Positions 20,882-33,000 of a DNA stretch of 64,000 bases are shown in pieces. The stretch comes from Meconema thalassinum (taxonomy: Eukaryota; Arthropoda; Insecta; Orthoptera; Tettigoniidae), in assembly GCA_946902985.2 (NCBI GenBank), contig OX336393.1, forward strand, positions 45,647,131 to 45,711,130, in the 5' to 3' direction. Positions within the stretch are counted from its first letter, which is position 1. Each line of letters begins with the position of its first letter. The notes below the pieces were generated by a model. That model was given only the letters and a program-made list of their open reading frames with translations, was not told where the DNA came from and did no database searches. Made by a program: the position numbers and the translations under genes.

Positions 20882-20885
20882 TGAA

Positions 20886-20947
20886 ATCGCTCTAGCTGTT
20901 TAGAAGTTATTAGGGGGGGGGGGCACACATCACACAGACACCCATAT

Positions 20948-20982
<35 letters not shown>

Positions 20983-21035
20983 CAAAAGGTGATCTCATAA
21001 GCCTATTCTTTTCATAAAATGAAAATAGGCTAAAA
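20886..21035 (+). repeat. (CA)n microsatellite plus terminal hairpin, copy 1
   Basis: After GCTGTTTAGAAGTTATTAGG come poly-G and (AC)n runs, then GATCTCATAA at 20991 and a hairpin GCCTATT...AATAGGC (21001-21030), ending TAAAAA. The same order, (CA)n then GATCTCATAAG then hairpin, occurs at 28930-29055 and inverted at 36489-36620. Confidence 0.65.
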
Positions 21036-21099
21036 ATGGTACTTAATAACGCATATATTAACCAGTGTCTGTCCAAAATTCTGCCATGTGACGGGCACT

Positions 21100-21640
21100 A
21101 GGTGTAGCAGCCATCAAGTCCTCCATTGCTCAACTTAAAGGACACTTACTGCAATTCAAAAAATGGACTGTGGTTTGGATTTCACCACAATCACATAGCC
21201 TGGATGTGCCAGGAAAACCCCACTTTATCATATTGATTCTTGATCTACCAACACCAATGCGAAGCCTGTTCAGTGACTTCCACGTAGACCAGTGTTCCTC
21301 ATGTCCTGGAGGGAGATGTTCAATAGGTAGCATCAAGTTGAGTATTTCTATATCTCCATAATCTTAACCTTGTGGACTTAGCAGATTCATGTAGATGTTC
21401 TGTTGTACTTAAGAAACTCCTCCTAGACCTCAGTCGTCGATGGGCAGGTTCATATCCGTACAATGGGTGTGCGCATGTGGTTCTCTCAGTCCTGGCTGCA
21501 ACTTCCCTTCTAATACCTGGTGGGGCGATTCCTGCCAAACAGTAGATTCTATCTCGTGGTGTTGGTGATAAGTCGGCATGTTTCATTTAGAGAAGTCTCA
21601 ACTCTAAGCATGACTGGAACTGTACCAAACAGGACAAGCG
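21100..21640 (-). pseudogene. LINE reverse transcriptase C-terminal fragment
   Basis: Minus-strand frames read, with shifts between them, HPLYGYEPAHRRLRSRRSFL and then WSTWKSLNRLRIGVGRSR and KWGFPGTSRLCDCGEIQTT, ending near HFLNCSKCP. This is the common C-terminal tail of insect LINE polyproteins, a CxCG...H...C zinc-binding segment. Only the tail is present, as expected of a 5'-truncated copy. Confidence 0.75.
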
Positions 21641-21644
21641 TACT

Positions 21645-22560
21645 CTGCAGCGGAGTAACACAGAGCCAGGGCTGTAGTTCTCATCGTCTTTGGCTGTGTA
21701 CCCAATTGGTTCCAGAAATAAGGACGTAACAGACTTCATATAGCACGAAAACGGGAGCTAAAATCGTAAATTTTTGTCATTTTCGAATTCAGCGAGCCAA
21801 TATCTATAAAGATTGGGTATAATGTAAAAATTTCATTGTTGAAGAGTGTTATCATAATACAAGTCATGCTGGCGAAGGGTTGATAACACGTTTCTTTAAA
21901 ACGTTAAACATGTGTCTCATTATAAACTTAATTATTTTTGTAATGTATAATACAGTCCCTGGAAAAGTCTTAATATTACAATAAACTGTATTCTGCTTGC
22001 TTGAAATATCTCCTATTGTCTTGTGCTTGAGGAGAGTTTGATTGCCTCGTCCTTCCACTGAAAGCAATGAAAGCTATCCACTCTTCCAGAGAACACTAGA
22101 GTAGAAGTTGGTACGAGCTATTAAATCAATACACAGCCTTGGGGGGTGAGATTTCTCTCCCGAGTCAATTCCATTTCTTGCGCGCTGGACTTCATCACAC
22201 AACGAGCCCGTGCAATTATGAAGACGACCTGGAGATAGCGATTGATGAAGTATTGTCAGGAACACAGAGGGAGGAAATCAACTTGCACCCTGTACTCCAA
22301 TGTTCCACAATAGGAACCAAATGACACGTTTGCTCGAGACACCACCACAGGTTCTCTTACCCTTCATACTTGTTACTCTGATATGAAAGGGCAGCTTGGA
22401 CTGAGGACTCGACCATATTCCTTAGTGTTAAGTTCTGAAGCCACTATTTCAGTGTTGCCAATACAAACAGTTATTTGTAACTCTTCAGTCGGTCAACACG
22501 ACTGGGTGGGGTACAAATTATTAAATATGTGAATCCAGGAAAAATGTTATGTAATGGTTT
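21645..22560. other. Unassigned, no gene seen
   Basis: I see no frame, RNA gene or named repeat. Short frames here have no recognisable motif. Confidence 0.4.
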
Positions 22561-22561
22561 A

Positions 22562-23389
22562 CCTACAGCCCGCCCCGGTTCACCCGGTACCAGTTATGAA
22601 TGCATTACGTGATAAGCGCTTTTTTTCGAACTACGACATATATCCTTTTTATGTCTCGGCATGATGGGTTAAAATCACTGACTGGAATATTAATCACATT
22701 ATCATGGAGATGCATGTGCAACGATTTCTTGTGAGACGTAATTTAAGAATGGCGAGGTGCATGAAACACAAATCTCCCTTCCGTCCAATCATGACTTGAC
22801 TGTGTATTTTGCGGAACGAAAAGTTCACAGGCGAAATGGATAAAAGCTGAGTTGCACTTCCAGGGAAACTCCAAACACAACCAACCTTCTCTGAAGTCTT
22901 AACTCAACACGACTCGACAGTTGGTTGCTGGCAATATGTGGTGTAATAGGCTCTCCCGCTAGCTAGGCTGTAACTGGAGTCATAGGCTCGCCCCTAGCTA
23001 GCTCGTAAACTGTCGCCTCAGTAATTGAATGGAGATTGTTGGAAGAAATGAAAACGTAAAAACACTTATAGTGGGCGATGTATTGAAGATAGGGATATGC
23101 TCTCGGGGACTTTTTTTTGTAGAACTTTTAATGCTCAAGAATTCTTAAACTCATAGTATATTGATATTTTTAACGGTTTGCCCAGCGTAAGCTTAGAAAG
23201 CGCATGGACGCCTGTTTTTTTACTTTTTCACTGAAATCGTTACTGCTTGGCTTCCTCTGATCATAAATAATTTTCTACAGAAACCTTCCTCGAGATATCT
23301 ACAGAATGAAACTGCGTCAAAATCCATCCAGTGGTTCTCGAGAGTACCCGTGACATCCGAGAATTGGGGACTTTCATACCAAGTAGAGA
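22562..23389 (-). mobile_element. Non-autonomous Helitron, copy A
   Basis: On the minus strand it starts TCTCTACTTGG after an A (23390 on plus) and shares most of its length with the Helitron at 48712-49504, including CGGGTACTCTCGAGAACCAC-like and GCTTACGCTGGGCAAACC strings. Its 3' end (GGTGAACCGGGGCGGGCTG) is a diverged form of the CCGGGTCGGGTTGCTAG end of copy D. It carries no Rep/helicase. It supplies an uninterrupted reference for the insertion sites found in copy C. Confidence 0.75.
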
Positions 23390-25425
23390 TGATCCTAAAA
23401 TTGCCCCATTATAACAGTGTTCATAACTAATAAATGTAATTCTTCCCAGGAGTGTTATTTACATATTATAATTGAAACAGTCATTTACGAAAGGGTTAAC
23501 CACAAAACGAACATGGCGGCCAAGCGAAGTTGAAACATGTAAATATACTTTTCTCGTGATTTAAACATCCGAACGCAGTAAAACTTGGTACAGCAAATAA
23601 CTATACAAATTGCAATGCACTGACGTCTAATTTAGTCCAATTGTTTACTTAACCTCAAGATGGTGGTTTTGCAAATGTTTAAATTAATCTTTTATTTTTT
23701 GTGTTCAACTATGGAAGGAGCGTCTGTGGAGGGGGAATGACGCATGCGCAGAGAGAGGAGCAGCAGACCGGTGTGCCATATATAATTCGAGTACAACTCA
23801 CGATGGCAGACAGACACTACAACGGAAGAGCGAGCTGTTATCCGGTATCAATGGGTACGTGGCACTAGTGTGTCAGACCGTGTATGACCATCGTCAAATG
23901 GCCGTTGCTGGTGTTGCATGTTCAGTGAAGGACAGCAGAGTCTGGAGAGGGCGTCCCTCCATACCCACGAGTGAATACAACTAAGGTGTAAAACCCGAGG
24001 TGATGAGCCACGGGCCTTAGAACGTCAATCAGCCTACAATAATCGAACCCAGCCCTGAACCGAAAGCCTAGCAGAGAGCGGTCAGCCCTAGTCGACAATC
24101 AACCACTCGGCAGGCAAAAACAACAACAATACTCCATAGCAATCCGACATAAACAGTTAAAATCCAACTATCTCACTCCCACAACAATTTAATACCATTA
24201 TAACATCATTTTTCACCCTTCAAATACATTTTAAACAAACTTAAACCAACAGCCAATCATAGCACATCTCCAGCCAATCAGCGTCCAGCACCAGTAAATT
24301 CGAATCCCCTGCCTGCGGGGCCTACATTAAACATTAATTACTCCTTCCTCAAACCCATTACACTCAACACTACATCAAATAATAAATCTACACAACTGAG
24401 GCTTATTATTATTATTATCGCTTACAAATCTCAAAACCTACTAAAGGTCTATCATTTCTCCTTCTACAAAACCATACCTAACGAGAGGTCTAATCACTCT
24501 TCCTAAACAACTAATTAACTACAACCTATACATTTTTAATCGTTTTATTATTATTATCTACCTCGCTGAAGCGACTGCTGACAGGCCACGACTGAGCGAA
24601 CAGATTATAATAATATCTATTGCCGCTGCGAGTCGGATGGTCAATAGCCTAGATGCTGACCCATTATCCGTACTCGCAGCTCTTTTCAGGCAAAAATCCT
24701 ACTAGTACTCTCAAATACAACGAATAAAATCTTCTAAAGAAATCAAAGTATTTACCACGACGGAATAAATCGCCAAAGGACGAAATTTTCCCTCTAATGT
24801 ATTATCTCTTAATACACTGAGGGATACATTACTCAACTCCAATGTAAATGAAATAATCAACGAATTAATTTCAAAAATTATAAACCATTTAACATCGGAG
24901 TGAAAGGAGCCCATTAGGGCACCAGACTCCAAGCATTTTTGTATCGCCATTAGGTGATAACGGACTGGAAGAGAGTACTACTACTGAATACAACATTGCT
25001 CGAGTAAGGACATGGTGTTAGCGGACAGGCGTGATTTCATCAAACTGATGTCACGCTACGGCGTGAGTTACAATGTCGGCGGCGACTATATAGTGCAAGG
25101 TGTGTATATCTATCCCTTATTATTCCAGTTTCCAACGGCATCGGGAATGAGATGTGATGAAAGTATATGTGGCGGGTGGTTTTTACGGCCAGATGCTCTT
25201 CCTGACACCAATCTGATTATTTATTTATCGTATGGCTTTGAGTGCCGGGAGTGCCTGAGGACATGTTCGGCTCGCCTGAGTCTGTAGCTGATTCCAGCGG
25301 ACACCCTTAGGGTGAGCTACAAGCTCCGTTCAATTTCTAGTAGTTCCAACTTTCACTACCAGATATCAATGAAACCTAGTAATGAACGTTGGAACTTTGA
25401 TAGAGCGTTCCGACGAAATCTAACC
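23390..25425. other. Unassigned repetitive DNA
   Basis: Contains text of the tandem-repeat families (AACATGGCGGCC near 23513, AAACTTGGTAC near 23583) and short TTA runs near 24400 and 24550. The small frames at 24711-24950 and 25012-25287 show no domain. Nothing else could be named. Confidence 0.4.
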
Positions 25426-25429
25426 TAAC

Positions 25430-25640
25430 AATTTAGCTTCCCTCAAGTTTAGTCTGTGGAAGGATCTTTTACATGCCATAAATAATGACATGGGACCGCC
25501 GGCTTTACTTCCCCTCCGAAGGAAGGCGTTCTGAAGGATGTTTAACGCTCTTAAAAAAATCCGACGACTTCGGCCGGGTTTGAACCCGCGATCTTGGGAA
25601 CAGCAGTTCAGCATGCTATCAACTACGCCACCGAAGCACC
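25430..25640 (-). mobile_element. tRNA-derived SINE, family 1
   Basis: On the minus strand, A box TGGCGTAGTTGATAGC and B box GGGTTCAAACCCGG are spaced as in a tRNA. They are followed by CGAAGTCGTCGGATTTTTTA and a body ending near TGGCATGTAAAAGATCC. A second copy with the same B box and body is at 50385-50530. Confidence 0.85.
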
Positions 25641-25684
25641 AACATGATGAGAGGAGTTAATGAGAGATGAAATGAATTAAGGTG

Positions 25685-25905
25685 AATGGAACTGGGCAAG
25701 GATGTGGAAGGAAGCAGCCGTGGCCTGTCAGAAGGTACCGTCCCAGCATTTCACATGAATTGAAAATGGGGAAACGTCGGAAAACCATTTTAAAGACGGC
25801 AGACGGTGGGGCTCGAACCCACGTCTACAGAGTCCACAGAGAGCTTGACCCCATGACCTTAAGCTGAGCGTTAGCGAATGTAGCTACCGCTGTCGGGTAT
25901 AGTTG
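25685..25905 (-). mobile_element. tRNA-derived SINE, family 2
   Basis: Minus strand: A-box region GGTAGCTACATTCGCTAACG, B box GGGTTCGAGCCCC, then a body with GATGGTTTTCC-like text, GGCCACGGCTGCTTCCTTCC and CATCCTTGCCCAGTTCC. This body is common among arthropod SINEs. Confidence 0.75.
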
Positions 25906-26029
25906 ATGATATCATGGTGTACAGTAGATTAGTTTGGCAATAAAGGGTCCCTGGGAAAAAACGACGAAACTTATTTTCTGAACTTGTCTCGTACATTACA
26001 CGCACACGTTTTGCTACTGTTATTGCACA

Positions 26030-26240
26030 ATTTGGCTATGTGGTTTTTGGTTTTGTGTATGTTTTCTGGTTTTGATTTTGTGTTTGCTATGTGTTTTTTG
26101 GTTTTGTGTTCGTTTTCTGCTTTTGATTTTGTTTCTGAATTTTGTTTTTCGTCGTGTTTTCTACTTTTGCTTTTATTTTTTTAATTTTGCTTTTTGCTTT
26201 CTGTTTTTTCTTTTTTTTTCTTTCTTTTGATTTTTGAGGT
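26030..26240. repeat. T-rich (TTTTG)-like low-complexity tract
   Basis: Degenerate repeats of TTTTG/TTTTCTG fill this stretch, ending in a T/C-rich run. Frames here are compositional. Confidence 0.7.
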
Positions 26241-26930
26241 TTTATAAATTTTATGCGATACATACAAGGTTGTTCAGAAGGACTCATACGTCTTTGTAAA
26301 ATACGTCAGTCCAGTGCCAGACATCTCAGAATAGAGCCTCTCTGGTATGTTCTACCGTCATCGATCTCAACCACCACCACAGCAACGATATGTGTGCACC
26401 CTCGTGTAATTCAGAACATGCGATTCCAAGTCACTGCTTCGCATTCCCGACAAGTATCGCTCCGTAATCAAGTCATCGTGACTGCATTCCCGCCAGTCCT
26501 CATTAATTGGCTCTTGACACCTCCGCCGTGTCACACCATTCTGGTGAAAAGCAATGTTATTTCTAAATATGCACGATGCTCCGATATTTCTCTCCGATAT
26601 ACAAAAGTCAGTAATTGTATTATGTGGGCTCACAGGCAAATAAAAGTGTTGATGCTCGCAAAGCGCATTACGCCCGCAGCAACGACCACAGTTCCTAAAC
26701 AGAAAACAATGCGATCAATTCAACATCAGTCAAAACAATTTACAAGATTGCAACAATGTATATTATTTAGCATATTTCACATTGAAAGAAAATCAAAGCA
26801 TAGAAATAATATCCACATGTGAGGCTATTAGAAGTAAATGCTCGAATCGCACAGGCAAACGAAGCCTTCTCAAAAAAGAAGTCTTTACTAACATCCAAGA
26901 CTGTTAACTTAGAGGTGCGAAAACACTTCG
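26241..26930. other. Unassigned, contains a 189-codon open frame
   Basis: An open frame on the + strand (26253-26822) has no recognisable domain and is rich in T, S and R. A 90-codon frame lies opposite it. I do not call either a gene. The region may be the 5' side of the LINE fragment that begins near 26935 or an older mobile element. Confidence 0.3.
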
Positions 26931-26934
26931 TGAA

Positions 26935-27345
26935 AAGTTTTGCATGGAGAATTGCAAGTTATGGCTCTGAAATATGAACTCTGCGACAAGCAGATGTATC
27001 AAAACTTAGGGCATTCGAGATGTGGTGCTGGCGACGACTACTAAAGTTAGCTTCAACTGATGAAGTCACGAATGAGAATGTTCTCAAAAGAGCAAAGGAG
27101 ACACGTACCTTGGTTGAATCCTTAAACAGAAAAAGGAATAGTTTTGTTGGCCATTTGATTCGTCATTCTGACTGGTGCACCAGACTCTTCGAAGGGAAGC
27201 TAGAAGTAAAGAGGAGTCGAGGAAGACCAAGGACTCAATTTATAGACAGCATTAAAGGCAAGCACACTTATTGCCATTTAAAACTCCAGGCCAGAGAAAG
27301 AAGACGTTTTGGAAGACATGCATGTTACCCACCAACCTAGCGGTT
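26935..27345 (+). pseudogene. LINE reverse transcriptase C-terminal fragment with (GAA)n tail
   Basis: The frame reads an ASYGSE segment, a stop, then FEMWCWRRLLKLASTDEVT, NSFVGHLIRHS and KRSRGRPRTQFID, the usual C-terminal tail of RTE-like elements. It runs directly into a (GAA)n tract, which is typical of RTE 3' ends. Only the tail is present. Confidence 0.8.
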
Positions 27346-27350
27346 GAGGG

Positions 27351-27418
27351 GAAGAAGAAGAAGAAGAAGAAGAAGAAGAAGAGGGGGAAGAAGAAGAAGA
27401 AGAAGAAGAAGAAGAGGC
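27351..27418. repeat. (GAA)n microsatellite at a LINE 3' end
   Basis: Two runs of GAA units separated by GAGGGG, directly after the LINE tail. Confidence 0.9.
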
Positions 27419-27691
27419 TATTCGGTCGAATCATAATATTAATAAAATAAGAAAAGTGCGCTCAAGTGGAGCATTAATATGCAAGATATAATAACAATCA
27501 TTAGTCCTTGCTGAAGTCTGTTATTGATTTAGTTCTATTTTGACATAATGTGGGATTTATCACATATCTCCCCTTATAGCGAACATTCACAATCATCAGT
27601 CGGCTCATGGAATCTCTTGTTCTCGCAAATTCTGTGATGCAATCCTTTTATTGCGAGTCTTGTTGCGTCGTGTAAACATAATATTGATGGT

Positions 27692-27727
27692 CAGACGCGT
27701 TTCGCGGCCTCAAGGTCATCAAAGTTA
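27692..27727 (-). ncRNA. Weak hammerhead-ribozyme-like motif
   Basis: The minus strand reads TTTGATGA, CCTTGAGG (a small stem-loop), CCGC, then GAAACGCGTC. The order CTGATGA, stem, GAAAC, GTC is that of hammerhead ribozymes found in Penelope-like elements. The first base of the core is T rather than C and I find no good stem I, so activity is doubtful. Confidence 0.3.
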
Positions 27728-28089
27728 TTAATCAATTAGTATGGACACTTCATCATTAGTTTTTCTCTTGCCGGATTTGAAACGACCGATACCCGGGCAT
27801 GCACTGATATTAATTGGCCTTCAGAGACAGCCTGTCTACACTGTGCACAGCATAGTGTAAAATTATTAAAATTGCTCAATACGATGCAATATTTTTGAAC
27901 AAAATAAAACTTGTACATCAAGTTAAATAATAAGGTATTTAATGTAGGCAATGGCCATGAGGCAATATAACAAGGAGTTCCGTGACGAACTAAAGAGCCT
28001 ACTTTTCTTAAAATTTAAGATTCATGCCAATCTATATACACCTACCTAGAGTAATGACGAAATTAATATGGTAATATCGAAATTTCTAA

Positions 28090-28930
28090 TTAGTTAGAAA
28101 TATACCTGGTATATTGTAGCCTAATAGAACACTACAGTTTGCAGCCCTGGTGACTCAATATATTAGTTTCATCTCTTAAGGTACAGAATACAAAATTTGG
28201 TTGAAGTCCAATCGATAGCATGGACATTACATGCAGTTAGACATTGGATCTATCAACGCGCGTAAAATCATGTTGGCAACAATGTCATGCATGCGTTGGT
28301 CAGAAATATTCTGAAATATTATGATCTCTTGCTGTGCCAATTTTGGATCAAATCCATTTGTTAGTATAGAAGTTACATGCATTTTAAAATTGGACTTATC
28401 AGCAGTCATACGTGTAGAGTCATGTTGGCAGCACTGACGTATATTAGTTTCTCCAAATTAATCTAGAATGGCAGGTACTATAGGTGTGCAAATTTTAAAG
28501 CTGTTGGCTTACATACTTTTTGATATATTAGGTTAAAAAATAGAGACAGCCCTGGTTGCTCTTAAGAATAATCATAGTCATACCTCTTTATGTATACATA
28601 GTACATACGAAATTTGGTTGAAATCCAATTGATTGTGTAGAAGTTATATGCATTTAAAATTGGACCTATCAGCAGGCTTAGAATAATTTTGGCAACACTA
28701 CCATGCATGGCCTCCTGGCAATTAAACTGAAATATCATTATCTATATGTGCGCCAATTTTGGAAAAGCTCCCATGCATACTTTCCAAGATATTCAATATG
28801 GAACTCAAATTTCAATTGCGGGTTTTCAGCAGTTGGTAGCACTGACATAATTTTCAAATATGGGCTTGAGATATTCAGGTATAGGTCTTTACTCATACCA
28901 AATTTGGATTCGATTACTGCAGCCGTTTAG
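28090..28930 (+). repeat. Tandem body of hairpin-ended element, copy 2
   Basis: Units repeat AAATTTGGTTGAARTCCAAT, ATGTTGGCARCA and a GTAGAAGTTAYATGCATTTAA-like string. The block ends in GATTACTGCAGCCGTTTAGG, leading into the microsatellite. There is no coding content. Confidence 0.6.
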
Positions 28931-29055
28931 GAGTTGATAGACACACACACACACACACACATCCAGACAGACAGACAGACAGACAGGCATCTGCCCGGAT
29001 CGATCTCATAAGTTTACTTTTTCCTCATTTTTACAAAATGTGAAAAGTAGGCTAA
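28931..29055 (+). repeat. Microsatellite plus terminal hairpin, copy 2
   Basis: GTTGATAG, (AC)n and (GACA)n runs, then GATCTCATAAG (from 29002), then a hairpin whose arms are TTTACTTTTT and GAAAAGTAG, then GCTAAA. This is the best preserved copy of the motif. Confidence 0.7.
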
Positions 29056-29089
29056 ACGTAATATATTTGGAGAAACACCCAAAGTATCC

Positions 29090-29655
29090 AAAGATTACAT
29101 CCAATTCTAAATGACAACAAAAGTTAGTCAGTGACTCCACTCTTTGGCTGCATTTCACGGCAGTTCCACACAATTTGCAAATACACTCTATAGTGGGCTC
29201 ATGATGAAAATCCACAGCCTGCTTCCAGTCTCCGACCGGGTCAGGAATGGAATGAATGAAGCCCCCATCTAGCGGCGAGGATATGAACTGTGCCGGCTGC
29301 CGAGGCCTGACGCACTCCTCTGGGGCAATGATTAAATGAATGACAGATGAAATGAAATGATAGTGGAGAGTGTTGCTGGAATGAAATTTTGACAGGGAAA
29401 ACCGGAGTACCCGGAGAAAAACCTGTCTGCCTCCGTTTTGTCCAGCACAGATCTCACAGGGAGTGACCGGGATTTGAACCACGGACCCAGCGGTGAGAGG
29501 CCGGCGTGCTGCCGCCTAAGCCACGGAGGCTCACAGTGGGCTCATGATACCCCTCCATTTTACAGAGCTTGAAATGGAATCCATGTATTGCGAAACGAGT
29601 GATGGCATATCTCACGTCGTAACATGGACCTTTCCACTCATCGGACGTCACTGCG
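29090..29655 (-). pseudogene. LINE reverse transcriptase C-terminal fragment, split by a SINE
   Basis: The minus strand reads MTSDEWKGPCYDVRYAITRF, GFHFKLCKMEGYHEPT, then after the SINE continues HEPTIECICKLCGTAVKCS. The Cys/His pattern GFHxxLC..YHEP...C.C.LC is the C-terminal zinc segment of a LINE polyprotein, and 50892-51060 has a similar one. The SINE at 29206-29534 sits exactly in the HEPT codons, which are duplicated as its target site. Downstream frames decay. Confidence 0.6.
29206..29534 (-). mobile_element. tRNA-derived SINE, family 3, with 14-bp target duplication
   Basis: Minus strand: CCTCCGTGGCTTAGGCGGCA (A box), CGTGGTTCAAATCCCGG (B box), then GGTTTTTCTCCGGGTACTCC and a body ending in GGTCGGAGACTGGAAGCAGG. 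The 14-bp AGTGGGCTCATGAT flanks it at 29192-29205 and 29535-29548. A partial copy lies at 53365-53490. Confidence 0.9.
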
Positions 29656-29659
29656 GCTG

Positions 29660-30002
29660 TTAACTAAAAGTCACTCCATATTTACATCCTCTTCATTGTG
29701 TGCTCTTTTAGAAAGTTCTCGTATTGGGAGCTAGATGGGAGCAATAGTTCATATCTTAAATCTTCAGTGTAGAAGGTCTCATTTCATAACACAGTTGAGA
29801 TTCACAGGACTTTTTTCATGCAAATTAAATAAAACATGCACAGACACGTCATCCAGCTGTTCATCCGTAAGTGGAAGTGTCAAGTCGTCAAGATCTTATG
29901 TGGTAGGGGATTAGTCATGTGTTTTTGTAAAATATGTACTTCCAGTTTTATCCACGTGTCCATACTGATTGTTTACTTACTATGTACTGTGATTAAAAGA
30001 AC
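29660..30002. other. Unassigned
   Basis: No gene or named repeat seen. The right end grades into the satellite. Confidence 0.4.
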
Positions 30003-33000
30003 AAGCCTTGTCGTCTCCATAGATAAAATAATATTAGATAGAGGCAATGTCACCTCCATAGATAAAATGATATTAGAAAGCAGGCATTGTCGTCTTCATT
30101 GTAAAATATTAGATAGGAGGCCTTGTCGTCTCCATAGATAAAATATTAGATAGAAGGCCATGTCACCTCCATAGATAACATGATATTAGATAGGAGCCAT
30201 GTCACTTCCATAGATTAAATGATACTAGATAGGAGGCCATGTCACCTCCATAGATAAAATGATATTAGGAAGCCACGTCACCTCCATAGATAACATGATA
30301 TTAGATAGGAGGCCATGCCACCTTCATAGATAAAATGATATTAGATAGGAGGCCATGTCACCTCCATAGATAACATTATATTAGATAGGAGGCCATGTCA
30401 CCTCCATAGATAAAATGATATTAGATAGGAGCCATGCCACCTCCATAAATAAAATTATATTAGATAGCAGGCCATGTCACCCCCATAGATAAAATGATAT
30501 TAGATAGGAGGCCATGTCACCTCCATAGATAAAATGATAATAGATAGGAGGCCATGTCACCTCCATAAATAACATGATATTAGATAGGAGGCCTTGTCAT
30601 CACCGTAATAAAATGATATTAGATAGGAGGCCATGTCGTCACCATAGATAAAATGATATTAGATAGGAGGCCATGTCACCTCCATAGATAAAATGATATT
30701 AGATAGGAGGCCATGTCGTCACCATAGATACAATGATATTAGATAGGAGGCCATGTCACCTCCAAAGATAACATGATATTAGATAGGAGGCCATGTCACC
30801 TCCATATATAACATGATATTAGATAGGAGGCCTTGTCATCACCATAGATAAAATGATATTATATAGGAGGCTTTGTCGCCTCCATAGATAACATGATATT
30901 AGATAGGAGGCCTTGTCATCACCATAGATAAAATGATATTAGATAGGAGGCCTTGTCGCCTCCATAGATAACATGATATTAGATAGGAGGCCATGTCACC
31001 TCCATAAATAAAATGATATTAGATAGGAGGCCATGTCGTCACCATTGATAACATGATATTAGATAGGAGGCCATGTCACCTCCAAAGATAACATGATATT
31101 AGATAGGAGGCCATGTCACCTCCGTAGATAACATGATATTAGATAGGAGGCCATATCGCCTCCATAGACAACATGATATTAGATAGGAGGCCATGTCACC
31201 TCCATAGATAAATTGATATTCGGTAGGAGGCCATGTCACCTCCATAGATAAAATGATATTAGATAGGAGGCCTTGTCATCTCCATAGATAAAATGATATT
31301 AGATAGGAGCCATGCCACCTCCATAGATAAAATGATATTAGATGGGAGGCCATGTCACCTCCATAGATAAAATGATATTAGATAGGAGGCCTTGTCACCT
31401 CCATAGATAAAATGATATTAGATAGGAGGTCATGTCACCTCCATAGATGACATGATATTAGATAGGATCCATGCCACCTCCATAAAAAAATGATATTAGA
31501 TAGGAGGCCTTGTCACCTCCATAGATAACATGATATTAGATAGGAGGCCATGTCACCTCCATAGATAAAATGATATTAGATAGGAGGCCATGTCACCTCC
31601 ATAGATAAAATGATATTAGATAGGAGCCATGCCACCTCCATAAATAAAATGATATTAGATAGGAGGCCTTGTCACCTCCATAGATAACATGATATTAGAT
31701 AGGAGGCCATGTCACCTCCTTAGATAAAATTATATTAGATAGGAGGCCTTGTTACCTCCATAGATAACATGATATTAGATAGGAGGCCATGTCACCTCCA
31801 TAGATAAAATGATATTAGATAGGAGGCCTTGTCACCTCCATAGATAAAATGATATTAGATGGGAGGCCATGTCACCTCCATAGATAAAATGATATTAGAT
31901 AGGAGGCCTTGTCATTACCATAGATAAAATGATATTAGATAGGAGGCTTTGTCGCCTCCATAGATAACATGATATTAGATAGGAGGCCATGTCACCTCCA
32001 TAAATAAAATGATATTAGATAGGAGGCCATGTCGTCACCATAGATAACATGATATTAGATAGGAGGCCATGTCACCTCCAAAGATAACATGATATTAGAT
32101 AGGAGGCCATGTCACCTCCGTAGATAACATGATATTAGATAGGAGGCCATATCGCCTCCATAGACAACATGATATTAGATAGGAAGCCATGTCACCTCCA
32201 TAGATAAATTGATATTCGGTAGGAGGCCATGTCACCTCCATAGATAAAATGATATTAGATAGGAGGCCATGTCACCTCCATAGATAAAATGATATTTGAT
32301 AGGAGCCATGCCACATCCATAGATAAAATGATATTAGATGGGAGGCCATGTCTCCTCCATAGATAAAATGATATTAGATAGGAGGCCTTGTCACCTCCAT
32401 AGATAAAATGATATTAGATAGGAGGCCATGTCACCTCCATAGATGACATGATATTAGATAGGATCCATGCCATCTCCATAAATAAAATGATATTAGATAG
32501 GAGGCCTTGTCACCTCCATAGATAACATGATATTAGATAGGAGGCCATGTCACCTCCATAGATAAAATGATATTAGATAGGAGGCCTTGTCACCTCCATA
32601 GATAAAATGATATTAGATACGAGACCATGTCACCTCCATAGATAAAATGATATAAGATAGGAGCCATGCCACCTCCATAAATAAAATGATATTAGATAGG
32701 AGGCCTTGTCACCTCCATAGATAACATGATATTAGATAGGAGGCCATTTCACCTCCATAGATAAAATGATATTAGATAGGAGGCCTTGCCACCTCCATAG
32801 ATAAAATGATATTAGATAGGAGGCCTTGTCACCTCCATAGATAACATGATATTAGATAGGAGGCCATGTCACCTCCTTAGATAAAATTATATTAGATAGG
32901 AGGCCATGTCACCGCCATAGATATAATGATATTAGATAGGAGCCATGCCACCTCCATAGATATAATGATATTAGATGGGAGGCCATGTCACCTCCATAGA

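Larger units (their letters stand above)
17007..20885 (-). mobile_element. APE-type non-LTR retrotransposon, 5'-truncated
   Basis: On the minus strand it carries endonuclease, reverse transcriptase and a C-terminal Zn-knuckle region, then about 500 bp without a frame, and ends in a (TAAA)n tail (17007-17032 on the plus strand). The 5' end is cut inside the endonuclease. The interior is nearly intact, with only two slippage-type frameshifts, so it looks relatively young. I could not see a clear target duplication. The clade cannot be decided from sequence alone. Confidence 0.85.

Noticed and set aside
26253..26822. 189-codon open frame as a host gene
   Set aside because: No motif, an overlapping opposite frame, low-complexity neighbours, and no splice context seen.
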